This document shows, one piece after another, positions 7,656 to 16,193 of a stretch of DNA of 64,000 nt (positions are counted from its first letter, which is position 1; every line of letters begins with the position of its first letter). The DNA lies in NCBI GenBank assembly GCA_019418605.1, contig DYBN01000064.1:1-64000 (forward strand), given 5' to 3'. The translations under genes were made by a program, and so were the position numbers. This stretch comes from Sutterella sp. Its GTDB lineage: Bacteria > Pseudomonadota > Gammaproteobacteria > Burkholderiales > Burkholderiaceae_F. Below the pieces are notes generated by a model. It was not told the origin of the DNA, did not search any database, and worked only from the letters and a program-made list of their open reading frames with translations.

Positions 7656-8428
7656 CAGGAGGCTCCCTGCGCCGCACCGTGTGCGCCGCGGTTGTTTTCC
7701 TCTTGGGCTGTCCGCTGCCTTGTCCCGCAAGAAGTGCGGACGGCGCCGCCCCTTGCGGCCAACGCCGCGATGTCGGAGACGGGAGCACAGGCGCGCACGG
7801 CTCCCTTTTCGATCCAAAGCGCGGTTTGAGAGAGGGAGACCGCCTCTTCAATCGAGTGGGTGATGTAGAGGACGGACAAGCCCGAAGCCTGGTGCAGACC
7901 CCGGATGTGCTCGACGAGTTCGCGGCGCAGCGCCGCATCAAGCGAGGCCGTGGCCTCGTCCATGATGAGGAGATTTTCTGCGGCCACAAGGGCGCGGGCA
8001 AGCGAGACGCGCTGCGCTTCGCCCCCGGAGAGCGTGGCGGGCATGCGCTCCAAGAGGTGCGAAATGTGCAGCATCTCCACGAGCCGGTCAAAAGCAAGGG
8101 TCGGGCGTCTGCCCGCGGCCTGTTGGGCAAAGAGGATGTTGCGGCGCACGGTCATGGCGGGAAAGAGGCGGTGCGACTGAAAGACAAAGCCGATGCGGCG
8201 CTCCTGAGGACTCAAGCGCACGCCGCGGGCCGTGTCGTCAAAGACTTCGCCGTTTACCTCGGCAAAGCCTGCGTCCGGGGCCGTGAGGCCTGCAAGCATC
8301 AATGCAAGCGTGGTCTTGCCCGAGCCGCTCGGCCCGAGCACCGAGACAATTTCGCCCGAGGGGATTTCCGCCGCAAGTTTGAGCGCCGGTCCCTTCTCAA
8401 AGCGCTTGACGTAGTCAAATCGAATCAA
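7655..8428 (-). CDS. modC: Molybdate ABC transporter ATPase, short form
   Basis: A 257-residue ABC ATPase energising molybdate uptake. Walker A GPSGSGKTT (32-40), Q-loop FVFQSHRLF (81-89), signature LSGGEAQR (133-140), Walker B LLIMDEAT (153-160) and switch His191 are all present. The usual ModC is about 350 residues with a C-terminal Mop/TOBE molybdate-sensing domain. This protein lacks it and ends in a short low-complexity tail, so any feedback inhibition through that domain is absent. It is coupled to modB by a one-base overlap. Confidence 0.88.
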   Translation of the reverse strand: MIRFDYVKRFEKGPALKLAAEIPSGEIVSVLGPSGSGKTTLALMLAGLTAPDAGFAEVNGEVFDDTARGVRLSPQERRIGFVFQSHRLFPAMTVRRNILFAQQAAGRRPTLAFDRLVEMLHISHLLERMPATLSGGEAQRVSLARALVAAENLLIMDEATASLDAALRRELVEHIRGLHQASGLSVLYITHSIEEAVSLSQTALWIEKGAVRACAPVSDIAALAARGGAVRTSCGTRQRTAQEENNRGAHGAAQGAS

Positions 8429-8456
8429 GGCGCAGCCACCTTTTTGCGACGGCGCA

Positions 8457-9296
8457 TCAAAGAGCGGCTTCGATGTGCATCTTCACGTCGGCGGGACGCC
8501 CGAAGTAGGGCCAGGTCGTCACGAGAAAGTCCGCGCCCGCAGCGGCGTAGTCGGCCGCGTTGTCGGCATTCATGCCGCCGGCTGACGACACGAGGATGCG
8601 CGAGTCGAGGGTTTTGACGGCGGCAACGGTCTGCGCAAAGACCTCAAGCGCCATTTTTTCGCATTGGACGATGTCGGCTCCCGCCCGCGCAAAGGCCAGA
8701 GCCTCGTCGAGGCTAGCCGCCTCAACGGCAATCTTGCGCTCGGGGTCGGCCGCGCGCAGCCGCCCGAGCGCCTCTTCAAAGTCGGGGCAAAACGTGCGGT
8801 GCTGATCGAAAACGAGCACCGACTCGGAGAGCCCCGCGCGGTGCATGAAGGCGCCGCCGCATTGCGCGGCGTATAGCGACAATAGTTTCGTTCCCGGGAA
8901 GTGCTTGCGCGTCGTAACCACGCGGCAGCCCCTGCGTCCGCGGGCGGCGGCCTCGACCATGCGTGCGGTGCGGGTCGCAATCCCCGAGCAGTACTCCATG
9001 ATGTTTTGCGCGGTCTTGTAGCTTGCGTGAATGGCGCCTGCGGGACCCGAGACCTTCATGAAGGGGGTGCCTGCGGAAAGCTTTTGTCCGTCGCGGGCGG
9101 AGAGTTCCACCTCAAGTCCGAGCCTGCGAAAGAGCCGGGCCGCGGGTTCCGCCCCGCAGATCACCGCGTCTGCCTTGGGCCAGCAGGTGAGCGTACCGCT
9201 TTTGGAGTCGATGCCAAGAAGCCGCACGGTCAGATCGCCGTAGGGGATGTCCTCAGAAAGAACCGAGTCAAGGAAAGTGTCGGAGATAAAGTACAT
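8457..9296 (-). CDS. modD: ModD, quinolinate phosphoribosyltransferase-like protein of the molybdate operon
   Basis: A 279-residue protein of the nicotinate-nucleotide pyrophosphorylase fold. Features include EDIPYGDLTVRLL near the start, the phosphoribosyltransferase motif TTRKHFPG (where NadC has TRKT-PG), and QCEKMALE. ModD proteins form a NadC-like subfamily found only in molybdate transport operons, with no settled reaction. The Thr-to-His change at the TRKT motif, the operon context and the sequence separate it from NadC. It sits between modA and modC, 28 bases upstream of modC. Its Shine-Dalgarno lies in a hairpin. Confidence 0.85.
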   Translation of the reverse strand: MYFISDTFLDSVLSEDIPYGDLTVRLLGIDSKSGTLTCWPKADAVICGAEPAARLFRRLGLEVELSARDGQKLSAGTPFMKVSGPAGAIHASYKTAQNIMEYCSGIATRTARMVEAAARGRRGCRVVTTRKHFPGTKLLSLYAAQCGGAFMHRAGLSESVLVFDQHRTFCPDFEEALGRLRAADPERKIAVEAASLDEALAFARAGADIVQCEKMALEVFAQTVAAVKTLDSRILVSSAGGMNADNAADYAAAGADFLVTTWPYFGRPADVKMHIEAAL

Positions 9297-9304
9297 CGCA
9301 GAAC

Positions 9305-9324
9305 GCGCCTCCTTTTAGAGGCGC
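9305..9324 (-). promoter_or_regulatory. Hairpin occluding the modD ribosome-binding site
   Basis: On the minus strand, GCGCCTC (9324-9318) pairs with GAGGCGC (9311-9305) around a 6-base loop. The modD Shine-Dalgarno AAGGAGG lies in the loop and 3' arm, about 10 bases before the ATG. Folding would hide it and lower ModD translation relative to ModA. No ligand-binding domain is visible, so it is not called a riboswitch. Confidence 0.5.
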
Positions 9325-9406
9325 AAAAAAGACAAACCGAACAAATCAATGGCGCACGCGCCCCGCGGGCGCCTGTTCGGCCCCCGGGGCTTGCGCTGAG
9401 GACGGG

Positions 9407-10159
9407 CTACTTGATGCCCGCTTTTCCGAGCACCTTGCGCGCGGATTCGGACTTCAGGCACTTGAGAAACGCCGCGACGTCGGCGTCTTTTTCAGCGCCC
9501 TGCACGACGAAGGCCGCCATTTCAATGGGAGCGTAGCCATCCGTGACGGGCATGACGCCGCCCAATTTGTCCTTGTTGCTCATGGCGGCCTGATAGTTCA
9601 CAAAGCCCGCGTCGACTTCGGAGCGCAACACGTAGGAGACGACCTGCGGAACGCCCGAGACCTGCAGCAGCTTCGGCTTGATGGCGTCCTGCTCGGACTT
9701 GCCGCGGTTTGCGACCCACTCAAGCGCCGTGCGCCCGTAGATGGCCGCGCGGGCATCAGGATGCGCGATGCGGGAGACGGCCTTCGTGGCGAGATCGTCG
9801 GTTGACTTGATCATCACCCCCTTGCGCCAGACGAGCATCATGGGCGTCGTGCCAAGCATTTCGGTGCGCGAAAATTTCACGTCGGTCTTGATGCGCTTGA
9901 GAGTGTTGGTGTCGGAGATGACGACGTTGACGCCGCTGCCCGAGGCAATCTGCGCGAGCATCTGCCCGATGTTGCCGCCGTAGCTGCCCGAGACGGCAGC
10001 GCCCGTGTCCTTCTGGCAGACTTCGACGAGCTTCTTGACGACGGGCACGTAGCCCGCGCCCGTCGTGACGGTGGCGGCGGCAAAGGCGCCCGTGGCAGCA
10101 AGAGACAGGCTGATGGCGCCGGCGGCGGCGCTCAAAAAACGAAAGGTAGGCAAACGCAT
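9407..10159 (-). CDS. modA: Molybdate-binding periplasmic protein
   Basis: A 250-residue precursor. MRLPTFRF, then a hydrophobic stretch, then ATGAFA-AATV is a Sec signal peptide with cleavage near residue 28. The mature part has the ModA-like pattern (TGAGYVPVVKKL, SYGGNIGQMLAQI, VVISDTNTLKRI, SEVDAGFVNYQAAM). The frame runs upstream to 10483, but the ATG at 10159 with GAGGAG before it and the signal peptide fix the start. It is the first gene of the operon, with a ModE-like palindrome about 90 bases upstream. It is somewhat divergent from E. coli ModA; the ModBC/ModD neighbours support molybdate, though tungstate is also possible. Confidence 0.85.
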   Translation of the reverse strand: MRLPTFRFLSAAAGAISLSLAATGAFAAATVTTGAGYVPVVKKLVEVCQKDTGAAVSGSYGGNIGQMLAQIASGSGVNVVISDTNTLKRIKTDVKFSRTEMLGTTPMMLVWRKGVMIKSTDDLATKAVSRIAHPDARAAIYGRTALEWVANRGKSEQDAIKPKLLQVSGVPQVVSYVLRSEVDAGFVNYQAAMSNKDKLGGVMPVTDGYAPIEMAAFVVQGAEKDADVAAFLKCLKSESARKVLGKAGIK

Positions 10160-10246
10160 GGGAAAGCGGCTCCTCAAAAACAAATCGCAAACGAAGTCCC
10201 GTGCGTCCCCTGACTTTCTCTGGAGGCGGGCGCGGCGGGATGATGC

Positions 10247-10269
10247 CGCTATTCTAGATGGGGATAGCG
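10247..10269. promoter_or_regulatory. ModE-like operator upstream of modA
   Basis: CGCTAT (10247-10252) and ATAGCG (10264-10269) form a perfect 6-bp inverted repeat with an 11-bp spacer. The known ModE sites have CGNTAT...ATANCG arms of the same kind about a dozen bases apart. A TAGAAT -10-like hexamer on the minus strand (10259-10254) lies inside the palindrome, the right place for molybdate-dependent repression. No modE gene is in this window. Confidence 0.55.
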
Positions 10270-10383
10270 GGAAAATCGACGCCGCCATGCGCCGCGTTGG
10301 GCCGCGTATACCAAGGAATAAACGTGGCGGTGCACTGCCGCCCGGTCTTTGGCCTCGTGCAGGACGAGGGTTTTCTTCTTTTC

Positions 10384-10827
10384 CTACCCCACCGCAAGAA
10401 AGCCCGCCGCGAGCACGGCGTAGCGCGCCGTCTTTCCGATCGCCGTCCACAGCAGCGCCGGCAGGAACCCCACCTTGAGCCACCCCGCGGCCAGAGGAAT
10501 CACGTCGCCGATGACGGGCACCCAGGCAAGGGCAAGAGCGGGGGCGCCCCAGCGGCGCACGCGCGCAAGAGCCTGCGTTTCAGGGGCCTTTTTGGGAAAG
10601 TAGCGCCCGATCGCCCAGCTGGTCATGCTGCCCAGGGTGTTAAAGAGGCTTGCGCCCGCCACAAGCCAAAAGGCGCGCTCGGGCGTTGGCTGCGCGGCAA
10701 GCGACGCAATGAGAAGCGCCTCCGAACTTCCCGGCAGCAGCGTGGCGGACAAAAAGGCGGAGGCGCACACGGCCGCAAGCCCCGTGGAGCCCGAAAAAAG
10801 CGAAATGATGGAGGCAATCGTCGACAT
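10384..10827 (-). CDS. YqaA/DedA-like (VTT-domain) inner-membrane protein
   Basis: A 147-residue membrane protein with about four hydrophobic segments. SATLLPGSSEALLIA near the start and AWVPVIGDVIPLAAGW later match YqaA-family proteins, relatives of the DedA/VTT membrane proteins. The function of this subfamily is not established. The frame is open far upstream, but the ATG at 10827 matches the family N-terminus; its Shine-Dalgarno is weak. It is a single gene, facing away from the decarboxylase gene. Confidence 0.7.
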   Translation of the reverse strand: MSTIASIISLFSGSTGLAAVCASAFLSATLLPGSSEALLIASLAAQPTPERAFWLVAGASLFNTLGSMTSWAIGRYFPKKAPETQALARVRRWGAPALALAWVPVIGDVIPLAAGWLKVGFLPALLWTAIGKTARYAVLAAGFLAVG

Positions 10828-11190
10828 GCGGCCCAAGTGTAGACAAATGCGGGTTGCAGCGAGCAAGGCGGACCAAGGGCGCATGCATCGCACGCTTTTT
10901 GCAGGCCCCGGCCCGGTCGACGCGGGAAAAATCGCAGGCCGCGGGGCAATTGCCGATATACTGCGGGTGCCTTCAGAGCAATTCGAACCGACACAAAAAA
11001 GCGCCTTTTTTGCGCGACAGCGTCTTTTGGCCAAAGGCTGTTTCAACAAGCGCCCGGCGCTTTGCCGCGGACTTCCCCGAGCGGTTCTTCTTGCTGTTTT
11101 CTTTTTTGCAAAGCGGGCTTTTGCAAAAGGCCTGCAGGCGGCTTTTGCCCGGCGCTGGCCAGGTGAGAGAATTCAAACTCATGATTTCTA
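10828..11190. other. Intergenic region upstream of the decarboxylase gene
   Basis: I see no gene in these 363 bases between two divergent genes. TATACT, a possible -10 for rightward transcription, occurs near 10964, but with no convincing -35. The unusual translation-initiation region of the decarboxylase starts at 11191. Confidence 0.4.
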
Positions 11191-11233
11191 AGGAGGCGGC
11201 GCCATATCCCGCAGGCTGCGGCGCCGAGACTGG
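11191..11233 (+). promoter_or_regulatory. Strong Shine-Dalgarno separated from the start by a hairpin
   Basis: AGGAGG (11191-11196) is 37 bases from the ATG at 11234, too far for normal use. The first and last bases between them form a hairpin: CGGCGCC (11197-11203) pairs with GGCGCCG (11220-11226). Folded, the Shine-Dalgarno ends directly at the stem and 7 bases (11227-11233) remain before the ATG, which is ordinary spacing. No ATG, GTG or TTG occurs closer to the Shine-Dalgarno. Confidence 0.55.
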
Positions 11234-13483
11234 ATGAAGTACCACTTTCCGATCGTCATCATCGATGAGGACTATCACTCGGAGAACGTCTCCGGGCTTG
11301 GCATCCGCGACCTGGCGCAGGCCATTGAGGCGCAGGATGTGGAGGTGCGGGCCGTGACGGCCTTCTCCGACCTCACGAGTCTTGCGCGGCAGGCAAGCAG
11401 AGCCTCGGCCTTCATCGTGAGCATGCACGACGACGATTTCGCGCGCCCCGACGAGGAGAGCCTCGTGGTGCAGGAGCTGCGCGACTTCGTGCACAAGGTG
11501 CGCGCCTCCAACCCCGACGTGCCGATCTTCCTTTACGGCGAGACGCAGACGGCGCCGAGCATCCCCAACGACGTCACGCGCGAGCTGCACGGCTTCATCA
11601 ACATGTTTGAAGACACGCCCGACTTCGTGGCCCGCTACATCGTGCGCGAAGCCAAGGAATACCTCAAGAGCCTGCCGCCGCCCTTTTTCCGGGCGCTCAC
11701 GCACTACGCCGCCGACAGCTCCTACTCCTGGCACTGCCCGGGGCACTCGGGGGGCGTGGCGTTCTTAAAAAGCCCCGTCGGGCAGATGTTTCATCAGTTT
11801 TTTGGCGAAAACATGCTGCGCGCCGACGTCTGCAACGCCGTCGAAGAGTTAGGGCAGCTGCTGGACCACACCGGGCCCGTGGCGAAGTCCGAGCAAAACG
11901 CCGCGCGCATCTTTGGCTGCGACAACCTCTTTTTCGTCACCAACGGCACGTCGACCTCCAACAAGATCGTCTGGAACTACACGGTCGCCCCGGGCGACAT
12001 CGTGGTGGTCGACCGCAACTGCCACAAGTCGATCCTGCATGCAATCACGCTCACGGGCGCCATCCCCGTCTTTTTGATGCCCACGCGCAACCACTACGGC
12101 ATCATCGGGCCGATTCCCCTTTCTGAATTTGAGTGGGAGACGATCGAAGAGAAGATCAAGCGCAATCCGCTTATTAAAAACAAGAACGCCAAGCCCCGGA
12201 TTCTGACGATCACGCAGTCGACCTACGACGGCATCGTCTACAACGACGAGGTGATCAAGGCCAAGCTCGACGGGCGCGTCGACATCCTGCACTTTGACGA
12301 GGCGTGGCTGCCGCACGCGGCCTTCTCGCGCTTTTACGACAACATGCACGCCATCGACCGCAGCAAGGCGCGCACAAAGAAAAGCCTCGTGTTTGCCACG
12401 CACTCCACCCACAAGCTTCTGGCGGGCATCTCGCAGGCAAGCCAAATCTGCATTCAGGACTCGGAAACCGAGAAACTTGACCGCGCAAGCTTTAACGAAG
12501 CCTTCATGATGCACACGTCAACGTCGCCTCAGTACGCGATCATCGCTAGCTGCGACGTGGCCGCGGCCATGATGGAGGGGCGCGCAGGCACGGCGCTTGT
12601 TGAAGACTCCATTGCCGAGGCCGTGGACTTTCGCAGAGCCATGCGCGAGGTGGGCGTGAACTACCGCGACTGGTGGTTTACGGTCTGGGGGCCCGATGAA
12701 ATTCCCAAGGAGGGCTTTGGCTCGCAGTCCGACTGGATGCTGCACGCAAACGAAGACTGGCACGGCTTTGGCGAAGTGGCTGAAAACTTCAACATGCTCG
12801 ATCCGATCAAGGGCACGATCGTCACGCCCGGGCTCTCGGTCAAGGGCGACTTTGCCGAAACGGGCATTCCGGCTGCGGTGGTGACGAAGTACTTGGCCGA
12901 GCACGGCATCATTGTCGAGAAGACGGGCCTTTACTCGTTTTTCATCATGTTTACGATCGGCATCACCAAGGGCCGCTGGAACACGATGGTCACGGAGCTG
13001 CAGCAGTTCAAGGACGCCTACGACGACAACGCCCCCCTCTGGCACGTCATGCCGCGCTTTATCGCCGCCTTCCCGTCCTATGAGAATCTGGGACTGCGGG
13101 ACCTCTGCCAGCAGATTCACGAGGTCTACCGCGCCTACGACGTGGCGCGGCTCACCACGCAGATGTACACCTCGGAAATGGTGCCTGCGATGCGGCCCAC
13201 GGACGCCTACGCCAAGTACGCCCACGGCGAAGTCGACCGCCTGCCCATCGATGCGCTCGAAGGGCGCGTCTCGGCCGTGCTCTTAACGCCCTATCCGCCA
13301 GGAATTCCGCTTTTGGTGCCGGGCGAGCGCGTCAACGCCAAGATCGTTGAATACCTGCGCTTTGCGCGCGACTTCACGCGCCGCTTCCCCGGGTTTGAGA
13401 GCGACGTGCACGGGCTTGTGAAGGTCGCTGGCGACGACGGCGTCGTGCGCTACATGCTCGACTGCGTGCGCGAAGACGCATAA
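11234..13483 (+). CDS. Lysine/arginine/ornithine decarboxylase, PLP fold type I
   Basis: A 749-residue cytoplasmic decarboxylase of the LdcI/AdiA/SpeF group. An N-terminal CheY-like wing domain (about 1-140) is followed by the PLP domain with HCPGHSGG (167-174), NGTSTSNK (237-244), DEAW (355-358) and the Schiff-base lysine in THSTHKLLAG (Lys394), then a C-terminal domain with PYPPGIPLLVPGE. The full wing domain indicates the large enzymes that act in acid resistance or polyamine synthesis. Lysine, arginine or ornithine specificity cannot be settled by eye. No amino-acid/polyamine antiporter gene lies beside it, so a biosynthetic role is possible. Confidence 0.9.
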   Translation: MKYHFPIVIIDEDYHSENVSGLGIRDLAQAIEAQDVEVRAVTAFSDLTSLARQASRASAFIVSMHDDDFARPDEESLVVQELRDFVHKVRASNPDVPIFLYGETQTAPSIPNDVTRELHGFINMFEDTPDFVARYIVREAKEYLKSLPPPFFRALTHYAADSSYSWHCPGHSGGVAFLKSPVGQMFHQFFGENMLRADVCNAVEELGQLLDHTGPVAKSEQNAARIFGCDNLFFVTNGTSTSNKIVWNYTVAPGDIVVVDRNCHKSILHAITLTGAIPVFLMPTRNHYGIIGPIPLSEFEWETIEEKIKRNPLIKNKNAKPRILTITQSTYDGIVYNDEVIKAKLDGRVDILHFDEAWLPHAAFSRFYDNMHAIDRSKARTKKSLVFATHSTHKLLAGISQASQICIQDSETEKLDRASFNEAFMMHTSTSPQYAIIASCDVAAAMMEGRAGTALVEDSIAEAVDFRRAMREVGVNYRDWWFTVWGPDEIPKEGFGSQSDWMLHANEDWHGFGEVAENFNMLDPIKGTIVTPGLSVKGDFAETGIPAAVVTKYLAEHGIIVEKTGLYSFFIMFTIGITKGRWNTMVTELQQFKDAYDDNAPLWHVMPRFIAAFPSYENLGLRDLCQQIHEVYRAYDVARLTTQMYTSEMVPAMRPTDAYAKYAHGEVDRLPIDALEGRVSAVLLTPYPPGIPLLVPGERVNAKIVEYLRFARDFTRRFPGFESDVHGLVKVAGDDGVVRYMLDCVREDA

Positions 13484-13594
13484 GACAACAAAAGATCAAA
13501 TAAAGAAATAAGGCGCGCGCGTTTGTGCCTTTGCGGCCGGGCGCGCCGCCCGCAACCGTTTTCCTTTGAAAAATTAGAACATTCCAATTCGATC

Positions 13595-14500
13595 ATGGCA
13601 ATCAATCTCGTTTTGTTTGAAAAAACGCCCGTGACGGTGCTCGAAGTCGACGGCGGCGGCAAGTTTCTTGCGCGCCTTTTGACCAACGACGTCAGGAAAA
13701 TCCCCGAAGGGGGCGTCGTGCGCGGCGTCATGATGAACGCCACGGGCGGCGTGATCGGGACGCCCTGGGTCGCCAGAGCCTCGCAAAACGCCTATGAGCT
13801 CATCCTTGCCTCTGAAAACGCCGATGCGCAGCAGGCCTGGGTGCGGCAGGTGAGCGCGGCCTTTGATGCGGAAGTCAAATCGGAAGAACTCTCGGGCTTT
13901 TATTTCGTGGGCACGCTCCCTGTCAAGGAAATCTCTCTTGCCGAGCACGGCTTTGTAAAGGCGCTGGGACTGCGTTTTGTCAACATGGGGTGGATCTGCC
14001 TTGCGGCGGGCCCCGCGCAGGCCGTGGGGGCGCTCTACGACAATCTCCTTGCCGCAGGCGCCAAAAAGGGCGAGCAGACAGGGTTTGACGCGCTTCGCAT
14101 CTTCGCGCGCGAGCCTGCCCTGGGCCTTGAGCTCGACGAGGGATCAAGCCCCCTGGAGACGGGCTTGGAAGACGCGCTTGACTTCTCCGACCCCGAGCGC
14201 ATTTTCATCGGGCGGGCGTTGACGGAGGCGCGCGCCAATGCGCGCCGCCATCTGCGCATGCAGCTTGTGGCCTTTGACGTTGCCTTTGACCCCTCGCTTT
14301 TAATCGAAGTGCCCGCGGTCGACGTCGACGGGACTCTTTACCCGTTGACGAGCATTGCGCGCGTGCCCGAAGGGCCCTTTACCGTGGGTCTGGTGCGCCT
14401 TCCGCTTGAAGTGGGCGTGGGTGATCGCGTGAAGACGGTCGTGCACACCGACCCCCGGGTCGTTTGCAACGGGGCCCTCGTGGTCGACCGGCAGATTTAA
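13595..14500 (+). CDS. GcvT/YgfZ-like folate-binding protein
   Basis: A 301-residue protein of the aminomethyltransferase/YgfZ superfamily. FLARLLTNDVRKIPEG and GGVIGTPWVAR match the folate-binding N-terminal domain, and DFSDPERIFIGRALTEARA stands where YgfZ has its Cys-containing KGC-x-GQE motif. Here the cysteine is absent, so it is not a standard YgfZ. No gcvH or gcvP is nearby, so it is unlikely to be the glycine-cleavage T protein. It may act on a one-carbon substrate next to serine metabolism (sdaA follows 48 bases downstream), but that is inference. The ATG at 13595 has no clear Shine-Dalgarno; the frame is open back to 13523. Confidence 0.7.
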   Translation: MAINLVLFEKTPVTVLEVDGGGKFLARLLTNDVRKIPEGGVVRGVMMNATGGVIGTPWVARASQNAYELILASENADAQQAWVRQVSAAFDAEVKSEELSGFYFVGTLPVKEISLAEHGFVKALGLRFVNMGWICLAAGPAQAVGALYDNLLAAGAKKGEQTGFDALRIFAREPALGLELDEGSSPLETGLEDALDFSDPERIFIGRALTEARANARRHLRMQLVAFDVAFDPSLLIEVPAVDVDGTLYPLTSIARVPEGPFTVGLVRLPLEVGVGDRVKTVVHTDPRVVCNGALVVDRQI

Positions 14501-14548
14501 GGGCCCGCGGCAGGCTTTCCCTTCGTTTTTCTTCTTCTTTTGAAGACC

Positions 14549-15949
14549 ATGGCAAGCAGCGTCTTTGATCTCTTCAAGGTGGGCATCGGCCCGAGTTCAA
14601 GTCACACCGTGGGCCCCATGCGCGCGGCGCTTGCCTTTGCGCGCGACGTGCAGCGCCGGGGCCTTCTTGAGCGCACCGCGCGCGTGTGCTGCGAGCTCAT
14701 GGGAAGCCTGGGCGCAACCGGCCGCGGGCACGCAACCGACGCCGCGGTGATGCTTGGGTTGATGGGGTGCTCTCCGGCTGACGTCGATACCGAAGAGGCC
14801 AAGGCGCTTTTAAAGCGCGCGGCGGACACGGGCGAACTCGTTCTCGTCTCAAGCCGCCCGGTTGCCTTTGATCGGGAGCGCGACATCATTTTTTCGCCCG
14901 CAAAAGTGGCGAAGTTTCACACCAACGCCATGGAGCTGACGGCCGTTGATGCTGAAGGGTACGTGCTCTACGACCGGCGCTACTACTCGGTGGGAGGAGG
15001 CTTTATCGTTGCCGCAAGCCACGCCAACCCCGACGTCCCCGAGGTGCCGGGGCGGCTTTTGGCCGAAGCCTCCCGGGAGCTTCCCTACGCTTATAAAAAT
15101 GCCCAGGAACTCATTGCGCACGCCGAGCGCGAAAAGACCACGATTGCGGCCATTGTCCGCGCCAATGAGCGCGTGCAGTTTGCAGACGACGAAATCAACG
15201 CAAAGCTCGATCACGTCTGGAGCGTGATGCAGGAGGCAATCGACCGGGGCCTTTCGGCCGAAGGGTTTTTGCCCGGGCCCCTGAAGGTCGAGCGGCGCGC
15301 CGCGGGACTTGCCCGCAGACTTCAAGGCCGCACGGCCGCGCAGGATCCCATGGTGGTGCTCGACTGGGTCAACGCCTGGGCCTTTGCCGTGAGCGAGGAA
15401 AACGCAAGCGGCGGGCGTCTTGTCACGGCGCCGACAAACGGCGCGGCGGGCGTCGTGCCCGCGGTTTTAAAGTACTTCACGACCTTTTTTGCCGCAGAGC
15501 GCGCCACGCCCGAAGCCGTGCGCGACTTCCTTCTGACGGCGGGCGCCATCGGGATGCTCTACAAGCAAAACGCCTCGATCTCAGGGGCCGAGGTGGGCTG
15601 CCAGGGCGAAGTGGGCGTTGCCTGCTCGATGGCCGCCGGGGCGCTTGCGGCCGTCTTGGGCGCTTCTCCCACTCAGGTTGAAAACGCTGCTGAAATCGGG
15701 ATGGAGCACAACCTCGGCATGACCTGCGATCCGGTTGCGGGCCAGGTGCAGATTCCATGCATCGAGCGCAACGCGCTTGCCGCCGTCAAGGCGATCAATG
15801 CGGCAAGGCTTGCCATGAACGGCACGGGCAGGCACGTGGTGAGTCTTGATGCCGTGATGCAGACGATGTACGCCACGGGCCGCGACATGATGGAGAAGTA
15901 CCGCGAGACAAGCCGGGGAGGCCTTGCGGTGAATTTCATCGAGTGCTAA
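14549..15949 (+). CDS. sdaA: L-serine ammonia-lyase (iron-sulfur type)
   Basis: A 466-residue single-chain L-serine dehydratase giving pyruvate and ammonia. The beta domain begins SVFDLFKVGIGPSSSHTVGP, the catalytic SSSHT region. The alpha domain has TAPTNGAAGVVPAV, and the cluster cysteines lie in GCQGEVGVACSMAAG and GMTCDPVAGQVQIPC. The enzyme uses an oxygen-sensitive [4Fe-4S] cluster, in keeping with a low-oxygen life. The ATG at 14549 is used; a TTG three codons upstream is the alternative. Serine breakdown and the upstream GcvT-like gene may form one transcription unit. Confidence 0.92.
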   Translation: MASSVFDLFKVGIGPSSSHTVGPMRAALAFARDVQRRGLLERTARVCCELMGSLGATGRGHATDAAVMLGLMGCSPADVDTEEAKALLKRAADTGELVLVSSRPVAFDRERDIIFSPAKVAKFHTNAMELTAVDAEGYVLYDRRYYSVGGGFIVAASHANPDVPEVPGRLLAEASRELPYAYKNAQELIAHAEREKTTIAAIVRANERVQFADDEINAKLDHVWSVMQEAIDRGLSAEGFLPGPLKVERRAAGLARRLQGRTAAQDPMVVLDWVNAWAFAVSEENASGGRLVTAPTNGAAGVVPAVLKYFTTFFAAERATPEAVRDFLLTAGAIGMLYKQNASISGAEVGCQGEVGVACSMAAGALAAVLGASPTQVENAAEIGMEHNLGMTCDPVAGQVQIPCIERNALAAVKAINAARLAMNGTGRHVVSLDAVMQTMYATGRDMMEKYRETSRGGLAVNFIEC

Positions 15950-16193
15950 AGAGCGTTTCGGGCCTCAAGGAGCGCTTTGTTTTCCGCAGACAGCCTGCTC
16001 TTTGCCGCGCAGGGCTTTCGCTGCCTGCGTGCGCGTTCGATAAAATTTCACTCTTTCATTGAGACAAGCCGCACTAATTCCCAAAAAATAACGGTATATT
16101 GTGCGGCCGCCCGAGCTTTATTTGCAAAGCCCTCAAAGCCCTTTTTTCACCGTCTTTTACCGTTTCACAACTTGTGCCCAACGGATGTAAACC

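Noticed and set aside
9305..9324. Molybdenum-cofactor riboswitch upstream of modD
   Set aside because: Only one simple hairpin is present; no multi-stem aptamer-like structure is visible.
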